This document shows, piece by piece, positions 34,461-43,112 of a stretch of 64,000 bases of DNA. The position numbers and the translations under genes are program-made. The notes under the pieces were generated by a model that was not told where the DNA came from, did no database searches, and saw nothing but the letters and a program-made list of their open reading frames with translations. The stretch comes from G965207125 sp965207125 (lineage in GTDB: Bacteria; Pseudomonadota; Alphaproteobacteria; Puniceispirillales; UBA1172), in NCBI GenBank assembly GCA_965207125.1, contig OZ242263.1:930001-994000 (forward strand), written 5' to 3'. The first letter of the stretch is position 1; every line of letters begins with the position of its first letter.

Positions 34461-37357
34461 TGAGCAAGCAACCTGATATTGATCTCTCTCCCTCGCCTTC
34501 AGACAGAATAGAGAAGACGACATGTTATATGTGCGCGTGTCGGTGTGGGATCAATGTGCATTTTATTGGTGATGAGATCAGATATATAGAAGGCAATCGT
34601 GATCATCCCGTTAATCAAGGCGTTTTATGCGCAAAAGGTTCAGCAGGGATTATGCAACATTTATCGCCGGCCCGCTTGAGAGCACCGCTAAAACGGGTTG
34701 GTAAACGGGGTGAGGGTAAATTTGTCGAAATCACTTGGGATGAAGCTCTTAAGATAGCGAGCGGTTGGCTTGGCGATGTCCGGCAACGTGATCCTAAAAA
34801 ACTGGCGTTTTTTACCGGACGCGATCAAAGCCAAGCTTTAACCGGATGGTGGGCTCAACAGTTCGGAACTCCAAATTTTGCAGCGCATGGCGGCTTCTGT
34901 TCGGTGAATATGGCCGCGGCGGGAATTTACACTGTAGGAGGCGCATTTTGGGAGTTCGGGTCACCTGATTGGGAACGCACCGAATTGTTTTTGATGTTCG
35001 GCGTAGCTGAAGATCATGATTCAAATCCGATCAAAATCGGTCTTGGCAAACTCAAAAACCGAGGGGTCAAGATCATGTCAATCAATCCAATTCAAACTGG
35101 ATATTCGGCGGTGGCGGATGATTGGTTTGGGATCACTCCTGGTACTGATGGACTTTTAATTTCATCACTGATCAACGTGTTGCTGAGCACGCGGCACATA
35201 GATATTGACTATCTGGTGAGATACACGAACGCGCCATGGCTTGTAATCAGGAATGAGGGCCAAGCTGATGACGGATTATTCCTGCGCGATAAAGATGGTA
35301 ACCCTCTGATTATCGATCATAAAACAGGCAAAACTGCGGCGGCGGGCAAGGCTGGTATTGTCCCTGACCTCAAAGGCAAGATCACGCTTGATGGCGGAGC
35401 TGAGGCGGTTCCTGTTTTTACTTTATTGGCGGAACACTGGTTAAAAGATGAGCACAGCCCTGAGGCCACCGCTGAGAAAACTGGTATCACAGCAGAGCGG
35501 GTAAGAGCACTGGCGGCCCGAATAGCAGACGCTGCTTTCCGCCGCGAGGTTGTTATCGATCAGCCTTGGACGGATTGGAAAGGCGAGCGTCATGAAAAGA
35601 TGATCGGCCGGCCTGTAGCGATGCACGCGATGCGCGGTATTTCAGCGCATTCTAACGGCTTTCAGACATGTCGCGCCCTGCATATTCTGCAGTTGTTGAT
35701 CGGGAGCGTTGAAACCCCCGGTGGCTTTCGTTTCAAGCCCCCCTACCCCAAGCCTGCCGAGATTCACCCACGCCCCACGGGCAAGCCTGACCAGATCAAG
35801 GCAGGGGCGCCATTGCCCGGAGCGCCGTTAGGCTATCCGCTAGGCCCTGAAGATTTGTTGATCGATAATAAGGGCAAAGCCGTTCGGATCGATAAGGCAT
35901 ATTCATGGGACGCACCGCTCGCGGCGCATGGGATGATGCATATGGTGATTTCGAACGCGGTCGCGGGCGAGCCGTATTCTATCGATGTTTTGTTTATGTA
36001 TATGGCGAATATGGCGTGGAATTCATCAATGAACACAGCGAGTGTAATGGAGATGCTAACGGCGGTGAATTCAGAAACCGGGGATTATAAAATCCCGAAA
36101 ATCATTTACTCAGATGCGTATTCCTCAGAGATGGTGGCATATGCTGATCTGATTCTGCCTGACACTACCTATCTTGAGCGTCATGACTGCATTTCGCTTC
36201 TCGATCGTCCAATTTGTGAGCCTGATCAGGTTGCGGATGCTATCAGATGGCCAGTGGTGCGCCCAGACCGGGAGGTCAGGGGTTTTCAATCGGTGTTGCT
36301 GTCACTTGGCGCACATCTTGGCTTACCGGGGATGATCGATGATGAGGGCAAACCACTCTACAAGGATTACGCTGACTATATGGTCAATCACCAGAGAAAA
36401 CATGGGATTGGACCGCTTGCGGGTTTTAGAGGCGAGGACGGATGCTCGAGTGGCAGAGGCGCCCCTAATCCGCAACAATTGGAGGAATATATTGACCACG
36501 GCGGTTTCTGGCATGAAGAAATTCCACCTGAGGCGCGGTTTTTCAAACACGCTAATCAAGCCTATCAGGAATTCGCAGTGAAGATGGGGTTTTACGACAA
36601 GCCGCACCCTTTTACGTTCCAGCTATATAGCGAAGTATTGCAGAAATTTCGTCTAGCGGCGATGGGGCATGGTGAGAACCAACCGCCTGACCATTTGCGG
36701 GATCGAATCAGGACGTGTTTCACTCCCCTGCCCGTCTGGTATTCACCTTTTGAAGAAACCAAAAGCGATGATGGTAACGATGAGGCTTATCCCATCCATG
36801 CTTTAACCCAACGTCCCATGGCGATGTATCATTCGTGGGGATCGCAAAATCCGTGGCTGAGACAGATTCACAGCCATCATCCGCTGTTCATTCCTGCTGG
36901 GCTGGCCGCACAGATTGATTGCGTGGATGGCGATTGGGTTTGGCTTTCATCGCCGCATGGTAAGATAAAAATGCCCGTCGCGGTGATGGCAGGCGTTAAT
37001 CCACATACGGTATGGACGTGGAACGCAATTGGCAAGCGGCGCGGAGCGTGGCAGTTAGATCCAGAATCGCCTGAAGCCAATAAGGGCATTTTGCTCAACC
37101 ATCTCATCGGCGAATTACTCCCGCCCAAAGGGGACGGGTTGCGCTGGTCTAATTCGGATCCGATCACGGGTCAGGCCGCGTGGTATGATCTGAAGGTGAG
37201 AATCAGCAAGATCGACGCCGATGAACCTCACGCGATTTTCCCGGATTTTCCACCACAAGCATCGCCCTCAGGATTACCGAAGGGCGACGAGGTTTTACGC
37301 TATGGCCTTACGATGACCAATAAGCACGCGACAAATAAGCGCGGAGGAAAGCTATGA
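34460..37357 (+). CDS. soeA: Sulfite dehydrogenase (quinone), molybdopterin subunit SoeA
   Basis: 965 residues, large molybdopterin oxidoreductase. The N-terminal [4Fe-4S] site has C22, C25, C29 and C57; no Tat signal is present, as expected for the cytoplasm-facing SoeA rather than periplasmic PsrA/PhsA. Length is close to known SoeA. With SoeB and SoeC behind it, it oxidises sulfite to sulfate and passes electrons to quinone. Other possibilities in this family are polysulfide or tetrathionate reductase; the taurine context favours sulfite. Overlaps pta by 1 nt and soeB by 4 nt. Confidence 0.87.
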   Translation: MSKQPDIDLSPSPSDRIEKTTCYMCACRCGINVHFIGDEIRYIEGNRDHPVNQGVLCAKGSAGIMQHLSPARLRAPLKRVGKRGEGKFVEITWDEALKIASGWLGDVRQRDPKKLAFFTGRDQSQALTGWWAQQFGTPNFAAHGGFCSVNMAAAGIYTVGGAFWEFGSPDWERTELFLMFGVAEDHDSNPIKIGLGKLKNRGVKIMSINPIQTGYSAVADDWFGITPGTDGLLISSLINVLLSTRHIDIDYLVRYTNAPWLVIRNEGQADDGLFLRDKDGNPLIIDHKTGKTAAAGKAGIVPDLKGKITLDGGAEAVPVFTLLAEHWLKDEHSPEATAEKTGITAERVRALAARIADAAFRREVVIDQPWTDWKGERHEKMIGRPVAMHAMRGISAHSNGFQTCRALHILQLLIGSVETPGGFRFKPPYPKPAEIHPRPTGKPDQIKAGAPLPGAPLGYPLGPEDLLIDNKGKAVRIDKAYSWDAPLAAHGMMHMVISNAVAGEPYSIDVLFMYMANMAWNSSMNTASVMEMLTAVNSETGDYKIPKIIYSDAYSSEMVAYADLILPDTTYLERHDCISLLDRPICEPDQVADAIRWPVVRPDREVRGFQSVLLSLGAHLGLPGMIDDEGKPLYKDYADYMVNHQRKHGIGPLAGFRGEDGCSSGRGAPNPQQLEEYIDHGGFWHEEIPPEARFFKHANQAYQEFAVKMGFYDKPHPFTFQLYSEVLQKFRLAAMGHGENQPPDHLRDRIRTCFTPLPVWYSPFEETKSDDGNDEAYPIHALTQRPMAMYHSWGSQNPWLRQIHSHHPLFIPAGLAAQIDCVDGDWVWLSSPHGKIKMPVAVMAGVNPHTVWTWNAIGKRRGAWQLDPESPEANKGILLNHLIGELLPPKGDGLRWSNSDPITGQAAWYDLKVRISKIDADEPHAIFPDFPPQASPSGLPKGDEVLRYGLTMTNKHATNKRGGKL

Positions 37358-38100
37358 CCTCTCTGCCCCCTCCATCTGATGTGAAACTTGGGCTGGTGAT
37401 TGACCTTGATATCTGCGTCGGTTGCCACGCCTGCGTGGTGAATTGTAAAGAATGGAACACAGGTGGCTATGGTGCACCACTTTCAGATACTGATCCCTAT
37501 GGCAAGAAACCGTCCGGGTCATGGTTAAATCGAGTGCATGGTTTTGAGACCGGCTCTGGAGCGAGTGCGCGGCTAGTTCATTTTCCAAAATCCTGCCTGC
37601 ATTGTGAGGACGCGCCTTGTGTTACTGTCTGTCCAACTGGTGCATCCTATAAACGTAGCGAAGACGGCATTGTGCTGGTGAATGAAGATTGGTGCATTGG
37701 TTGCGGTTTATGCGCATGGGCTTGCCCTTATGGTGCACGCGAGATGGACCAAGCTGAGGGCGTGATGAAGAAATGCACGCTTTGTGTTGATCGGATTTAT
37801 AACAGCCATCTTGATGAAGAGGATCGGATTCCGGCTTGCGTGCGAACCTGCCCAACCAGCGCGCGTCATTTTGGCGATCTAGGCGACCCTTCTTCCGAAG
37901 TGAGTCAATTGGTGCGCGAGCGTGGTGGTTTTGATCTGATGCCTGAACAGGACACCAAACCCGTGAACAAATACCTACCGCCACGCCCACGATCTGATGA
38001 GGATGCGCCGGTTGATTTGCTGGCGCTGGCAGATGATAACGCATCCGGCGGGGCTTCGGGTTTCTGGATGTGGCTCGATGAAACATTGGGACGTCTTTAG
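37354..38100 (+). CDS. soeB: Sulfite dehydrogenase iron-sulfur subunit SoeB
   Basis: 248 residues with four ferredoxin-type cysteine clusters: CVGCHACVVNC (C21-C31), CLHCEDAPCVTVC, CIGCGLCAWAC and CTLC...CVRTCP. Transfers electrons from SoeA to the membrane subunit. Starts inside the soeA end (ATGA overlap). It closely follows DmsB/PsrB architecture, with an extra acidic C-terminal tail of about 40 residues (NKYLPPRPRSDEDAPVDLL). Confidence 0.9.
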   Translation: MTSLPPPSDVKLGLVIDLDICVGCHACVVNCKEWNTGGYGAPLSDTDPYGKKPSGSWLNRVHGFETGSGASARLVHFPKSCLHCEDAPCVTVCPTGASYKRSEDGIVLVNEDWCIGCGLCAWACPYGAREMDQAEGVMKKCTLCVDRIYNSHLDEEDRIPACVRTCPTSARHFGDLGDPSSEVSQLVRERGGFDLMPEQDTKPVNKYLPPRPRSDEDAPVDLLALADDNASGGASGFWMWLDETLGRL

Positions 38101-38130
38101 GCGAGGAATTATGTTAGAGGAATTAGCACC

Positions 38131-39036
38131 ATGCGTCCTGCGGCCTCATTGATTATCTTCACGAGTTTGTCAGGGCTTGGCTTTGGTCTTTGTGTTCTAA
38201 TCGGCGGTGGATTTCTGGTCGCAGGGGGAAGCTGGTGGGTTTTTATCCACGCTTGCCTCGTTTTAGGATTGATCGGCGTTGGTATCATGTCATCAACATT
38301 ACATCTGGGTCATCCCGAAAGAGCGTGGCGCGCCCTTAGCCAATGGCGCACGTCATGGCTTTCGCGTGAGGGGGTTCTGGCGGCGATCGCGGTGATGGTT
38401 TTAGTAATATTTTTCGCGGATAACTGGTTTTTTGGCGAGGCGAGACGTTGGCTTGGAATCGTAGCGGCCTTATTGAGTCTAGCCACGATCTATTCGACAG
38501 CTATGATTTATGCATCCCTAAAAACGATCGCGCGATGGCATCATGGATTGACGCCGCTATGCTTTGTGGCAATTGGGTTGTCCGGCGGTTTTGTTGCGGC
38601 GACAGCACTAGCGGCGCTCGAAGGACGTAATGTCAGAACATTAGCCTTGCTCGGCATGGTGAGCCTTGTGGTGGCGACGGTATTAAAAGTGGTTTGGTGG
38701 GTTAAGGCAGGGGCGAAGGGTTCGGGGTCAACGCCTGAAACCGCGACCGGGCTGGAGGGCCATGTCAGGCCGCTGATGCCGCCGCACACAGAGGAAAACT
38801 GGCTACAGCATGAGATGGGTTTTGTGTTAGCGCGCAAGCACTCAATGCGTCTTGCGGCGATCGGGCTTGCGCTTGGCACGTTCATTCCCCTCATAGGGTT
38901 GGGATTTGGACAACAATCACCTCTGATTTTAATCGTCATCTTATTAAGTCACATTGCTGGGGTTATCATCGAACGTTGGCTTTTTTTCGCCGAAGCCAAA
39001 CACACAGTCATGCTCTATTACGGCGCGAGACATTAG
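38131..39036 (+). CDS. soeC: Sulfite dehydrogenase membrane anchor SoeC (DmsC family)
   Basis: 301 residues, about eight membrane helices; DmsC-type quinone-interacting anchor. Begins MRPAASLIIFTSLSGLG and contains STLHLGHPERAWRALSQW and WLSREG, typical of the family. 30 nt after soeB with an AGAGGAA-type RBS. Ends 6 nt from the convergent MttB-like gene. Confidence 0.88.
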   Translation: MRPAASLIIFTSLSGLGFGLCVLIGGGFLVAGGSWWVFIHACLVLGLIGVGIMSSTLHLGHPERAWRALSQWRTSWLSREGVLAAIAVMVLVIFFADNWFFGEARRWLGIVAALLSLATIYSTAMIYASLKTIARWHHGLTPLCFVAIGLSGGFVAATALAALEGRNVRTLALLGMVSLVVATVLKVVWWVKAGAKGSGSTPETATGLEGHVRPLMPPHTEENWLQHEMGFVLARKHSMRLAAIGLALGTFIPLIGLGFGQQSPLILIVILLSHIAGVIIERWLFFAEAKHTVMLYYGARH

Positions 39037-39042
39037 AGCCGC

Positions 39043-40590
39043 TCACCGTTCGAGCAGGATGGTGTGGCTTTTGCGAATCTTATCATCTATCTCCGATGAT
39101 ATATGATCAGGAAACGGTTGGGCGAGAATCTCTTCTTTACGCTTGGTTGCCTCAATCAACAAATCAGGCCTGTCGTTTTCCTCCCATTCCTTGGGTGATG
39201 ATCGGTCAGCGATGGCTGGATAGACATATTCGGTCTGCATGACTTTGATGGTGGCGTCGTGTCCGAGATAATGTCCGGGGCCGCCAAGGCAGACATCCTG
39301 CATCGCTTCAAAACTCAAGGTTTCTGGGGTAACTTCGACGCCTCGAACACAGCGCAGACATTGTCCGAGCATATCATTATCGATAATCAAGCTCTCAAGA
39401 CAGAAGCCAAGCAGAGACGCATGCATTCCGGCTGATTCATAAACCATATTAAGTCCGGAGAGTCCGGCCATCACTGCGGTCGAGCCTTTTTCATATCCTG
39501 ATTGGGCGTCAGGCATTTTAGAATCGGCCATGCCAGAGGCCGCACCTGAGGGAAGGCCAAAATGATTAAGCATCTGGGCACAAGATGCGGTGAGTAATCC
39601 CTGCTCGCCTGATCCCCCTGACATCGCACCGGTGCGCAGATCTGAAACGAAAGGCCAGGTGCCACAAATCGCGGGGTAGCCGGGCACGAGCGCGTTGACA
39701 TAACAAAGCCCTGCCAGCACTTCGGAGACAGCTTGTGCGATAGCACCAGCGATGCTGGCGGGCGCGGTCGCCCCGGCCTGTCCGGCGGATAGCAACAAAA
39801 CTGGCATCCCACCCTTAACGACTTCTTCCATAACAAGACAAGATTCAGTGGCGAAGCGCAAGGGCGGAACCACAAAGCAATTCGAGTTGGAGACAAAAGG
39901 CCTCGCCCGCCATGCTGCTTCACCTCCTGCGACTTGGTGGAGTAATTTTAACGCTTCAGGCACAAATTCAGCTTCAGTGAAACTCACGCCGACATGTTTT
40001 TGGGTGCCACTGATAGAGGCGTAAAGCGTATTGATATCAAGATCGCGCGGCTCAGGTATATCGCGCGCCACCAGCGGTCTTTGGAAAAAATGGATATTGT
40101 CCATTTTTTCAACGATTCGCGCGGCGTCATAAAGATCCTTAAGCGTACTTTCGTGATAAATTCGCCCATTAACATCCACGAGATGAACCGCAGCACCCGC
40201 GGTGCCGTAATGAACTTTATGGCCGGTGAGATCAAGATCAAACTCAGGCGATTGCCCGCAAAGGGTGATACTCCGCTCAGCGTTAGCAATGGTTTTCTCG
40301 ATCACCGCGCGGGGAAATCGAACGCGTCCATCATCACCTGCAATAGCCCCAACGCTACTCAAGGCGCGGACACCCGATTCAGGGGCTTGGCTTAATCCTA
40401 TTTCTTCGAGAATTTTAAAGATGGTTTGGCTGATGACTTCGACCCCCTCGGCGTCGAGAGGCTTGTATTGTCCACCTTCAAGCCCCGGTTTGACCGGTCG
40501 CATTTCCTCGGTAAGTGGAGCGGAGCGAAGGCTTTGGCGGGCTTTACGTCCTCCGGCGCGGCGGGAGCGGTTGTCAGATGATTCTTGCAT
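39043..40590 (-). CDS. MttB-family trimethylamine/quaternary amine methyltransferase
   Basis: 515 residues, TIM-barrel methyltransferase superfamily of MttB. The gene has no in-frame amber codon, so it is a non-pyrrolysine member, the group that includes glycine betaine methyltransferase MtgB. Blocks such as TWPFVSDLRTGAMSGGSGEQGLL and ADSKMPDAQSGYEK are typical. The corrinoid protein and its reactivase are not in the window, so the methyl acceptor is unclear. Two DMGDH-like genes lie directly upstream. GAGGATT before ATG 40590 supports the start. Confidence 0.85.
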   Translation of the reverse strand: MQESSDNRSRRAGGRKARQSLRSAPLTEEMRPVKPGLEGGQYKPLDAEGVEVISQTIFKILEEIGLSQAPESGVRALSSVGAIAGDDGRVRFPRAVIEKTIANAERSITLCGQSPEFDLDLTGHKVHYGTAGAAVHLVDVNGRIYHESTLKDLYDAARIVEKMDNIHFFQRPLVARDIPEPRDLDINTLYASISGTQKHVGVSFTEAEFVPEALKLLHQVAGGEAAWRARPFVSNSNCFVVPPLRFATESCLVMEEVVKGGMPVLLLSAGQAGATAPASIAGAIAQAVSEVLAGLCYVNALVPGYPAICGTWPFVSDLRTGAMSGGSGEQGLLTASCAQMLNHFGLPSGAASGMADSKMPDAQSGYEKGSTAVMAGLSGLNMVYESAGMHASLLGFCLESLIIDNDMLGQCLRCVRGVEVTPETLSFEAMQDVCLGGPGHYLGHDATIKVMQTEYVYPAIADRSSPKEWEENDRPDLLIEATKRKEEILAQPFPDHISSEIDDKIRKSHTILLER

Positions 40591-40630
40591 AGATTAATCC
40601 TCAGTTATACCGGTCAATAAAGATTAGAGT

Positions 40631-43108
40631 TCAAATTTTCATACGCTCAGCGGCTGGATCATACATCGGTTTAAAAGAGGCCTTAGCTTTGACCTTGACT
40701 CCAGCCACATCGATCATAAATTCAGAGGCGAGTTGTAACGCCGGATTTTCATTGGCTTCACGGCAGGGCACATATCCCATTCCGATCGCGCCACCCAAAT
40801 AATGCCCATAATTGCCACTTGTCAAATATCCGACAATCTCACCGTCTCTGATGATCGGCTCATTGTGATAAAGTAAGGGATTCGGGTCTTCTAGTTTGAA
40901 TTGCATCATACGACAACGCAAACCGTCCTCTTTACGGCGCAATACAGATTCTCGCCCAATAAAATCGCCGAAACGCCCTGATTGTTTGCCAACTCGGGCA
41001 GTGAAACCAAGCCCGGCCTCAAGAATATGATCTTCATTGGACATATCATGCCCAAAATGTCGGAAAGCTTTTTCAATGCGGCAGCTGTCAAGGGTATGCA
41101 GCCCACAGAGTTTAATCGGATGCTCCTCATGGCGCCGCATCAAGGTATCGAACACATGAATCGCCATATCGCTTGAGACATAAATCTCCCAACCTAACTC
41201 GCCAACATAAGACACCCGATGCGCCCTCGCGATGGCGTGCCCGATTTCTATCTCCTGCATCGTGCCAAAAGGAAAATCGGCGTTATCGAGGGATTGTGGA
41301 ATAAGAGGGGCAAGGAATTGCCGTGCTTCTGGCCCCATAACCACCAGCACGCTTTCCATCGGAGTAACATCTAATGCAGTGCATCGAGCATCATCGGGAA
41401 TGCGGCGGTTGATCCAAGAGAGGTCGCGCTTGATCGTGGCGGCGGGGGTAATGACGATGTATCGCTCAGAATCAAGACGGGTGATAGTGACATCGGCTTC
41501 TATCCCGCCATCGCTATTAAGAAACTGGGTATAGACAATACGTCCGGGCGGCACCGCGACATCATTACAGGCGATGCGTTGCAAGACTGCTTCAGCATCG
41601 CTCCCCATAACCATAATCTTGCCAAAACTCGTCATATCGAACAGCCCAACTTTCTCGCGAATCGCGCTATGTTCGGCGGCGTTATAATCAAACCAGTTCT
41701 GCCGCTTCCATGAATACTCATATCGAGGCGCGCTCCCTTGAGCACGTTCGGCTTCGGGCAAGAACCAGTTAGCACGTTCCCATCCGGCGACTTCACCAAA
41801 ACATGCGCCAAGCGATGTGAGGCGGTGATGGATCGGCGATACTCTAACATTACGGCTGGATTCTACCTGCCGGTAAGGGAAATGATCAGCGTAAAGCAAT
41901 CCCAGCGTTTCACTAACGCGCTCGGCGAGATATGATCTGTTCACCTGAAAAGGCTGCATACGCCTGATATCGACATCCCATAAATCCATGGTGGCATTGC
42001 CTTTATCCATCCATTCGGCGAGCGCCATCCCAGCGCCGCCAGCGGATTGAATACCGACCGAGTTAAAACCAGCGGCGACAAAAAAACCGGACAACTCGGG
42101 GGATTCGCCAAGGATATATCGATCATCGGGGGTAAAACTTTCAGGGCCGTTGAAAAACGTCTGGATTCCAGCTTCAGCCAACACTGGAAAACGATTAATT
42201 GCTTTTTCCAAGATCGGCTCGAAGTGATCTATATCCTCAGGCAAGGTATCAAATTCGAAGGTATCGGGGATTCCGTCCATCCCCCATGGTTTAGCCACGG
42301 GCTCAAACGCGCCGAGCAGAATTTTTCCGGCGTCTTCCTTGTAATAAGCGCATTCATCAGGAACCCGCAACGACGGCAAATCGCGCCTTAAGCCATCGAT
42401 GGGCTCGGTTACGATATAAAAATGTTCTGCTGCGTGTAGCGGGACAGCAACCCCCGCCATCGCGCCAATTTCCCGCGCCCACATTCCACCGCAGTTCACA
42501 ACAAATTCGGCATTGATGGTGCCCTGGTCGGTTTCAACACCGGCAACTCTTTTTTCCTTGCGGATGATGCTCGTAACTTTGACGCCTTCAAAAATGCTTG
42601 CGCCTTTGAGCCTTGCGCCTTTGGCGAGTGCTTGGGTAATATTAGTGGGGTCTCCCTGCGCATCATTCGGCAGCCAGACCCCGCCAATAGCGTCATCAAC
42701 ATTAAGACCCGGGTAGAGTTTGGTGATTTCAGCGGGGCTAACTTCATCTATATCAACACCGAACACCCCTCCCATAGCAGCTAGGCGCCGTAACTCCTCC
42801 ATTCTCTCGATGGTCAGCGCAATCGTGATTGAACCGTTTCGTTTGAAGCCCGTGGCAACCCCCGTCTCATCCTCAAGCCCAATATAGAGGTCTTGAGCGT
42901 ATTTCGCCAACCTCGTCATATTCTGGGCTGCGCGTAGTTGCGGGATCAATCCGGCCGCGTGCCAAGTGGTGCCACAAGTGAGTTTTTTGCGCTCAAGGAG
43001 TACGACGTCTTTCCAGCCGAGTTTAGCGAGATGGTAGGCGACCGAGGTCCCGACGATCCCGCCGCCGATAATCACTGCTTTGGCGTGAGACGGTAGTTTT
43101 TTGTTCAC
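40631..43108 (-). CDS. Dimethylglycine dehydrogenase-like FAD / GcvT protein, copy A
   Basis: 825 residues: N-terminal DAO-type FAD domain (GGGIVG near 15-20), TTWHAAG with H50 at the position that holds covalent FAD in DMGDH, then FAO_M and GcvT/aminomethyltransferase-type folate domains (about 430-820). Such proteins demethylate N-methylglycines and pass C1 to tetrahydrofolate. GTG start at 43108. It lies 4 nt after copy B and 40 nt before the MttB-like gene. The precise N-methyl substrate is not visible; sarcosine, dimethylglycine or another is possible. Confidence 0.87.
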   Translation of the reverse strand: MNKKLPSHAKAVIIGGGIVGTSVAYHLAKLGWKDVVLLERKKLTCGTTWHAAGLIPQLRAAQNMTRLAKYAQDLYIGLEDETGVATGFKRNGSITIALTIERMEELRRLAAMGGVFGVDIDEVSPAEITKLYPGLNVDDAIGGVWLPNDAQGDPTNITQALAKGARLKGASIFEGVKVTSIIRKEKRVAGVETDQGTINAEFVVNCGGMWAREIGAMAGVAVPLHAAEHFYIVTEPIDGLRRDLPSLRVPDECAYYKEDAGKILLGAFEPVAKPWGMDGIPDTFEFDTLPEDIDHFEPILEKAINRFPVLAEAGIQTFFNGPESFTPDDRYILGESPELSGFFVAAGFNSVGIQSAGGAGMALAEWMDKGNATMDLWDVDIRRMQPFQVNRSYLAERVSETLGLLYADHFPYRQVESSRNVRVSPIHHRLTSLGACFGEVAGWERANWFLPEAERAQGSAPRYEYSWKRQNWFDYNAAEHSAIREKVGLFDMTSFGKIMVMGSDAEAVLQRIACNDVAVPPGRIVYTQFLNSDGGIEADVTITRLDSERYIVITPAATIKRDLSWINRRIPDDARCTALDVTPMESVLVVMGPEARQFLAPLIPQSLDNADFPFGTMQEIEIGHAIARAHRVSYVGELGWEIYVSSDMAIHVFDTLMRRHEEHPIKLCGLHTLDSCRIEKAFRHFGHDMSNEDHILEAGLGFTARVGKQSGRFGDFIGRESVLRRKEDGLRCRMMQFKLEDPNPLLYHNEPIIRDGEIVGYLTSGNYGHYLGGAIGMGYVPCREANENPALQLASEFMIDVAGVKVKAKASFKPMYDPAAERMKI

Positions 43109-43112
43109 GGCC

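Noticed and set aside
39471..39923. 150-codon minus-strand frame within the MttB-like gene
   Set aside because: Alternative frame of a gene that has full-length family similarity; rich in Pro, Ser and Arg as in shadow frames.
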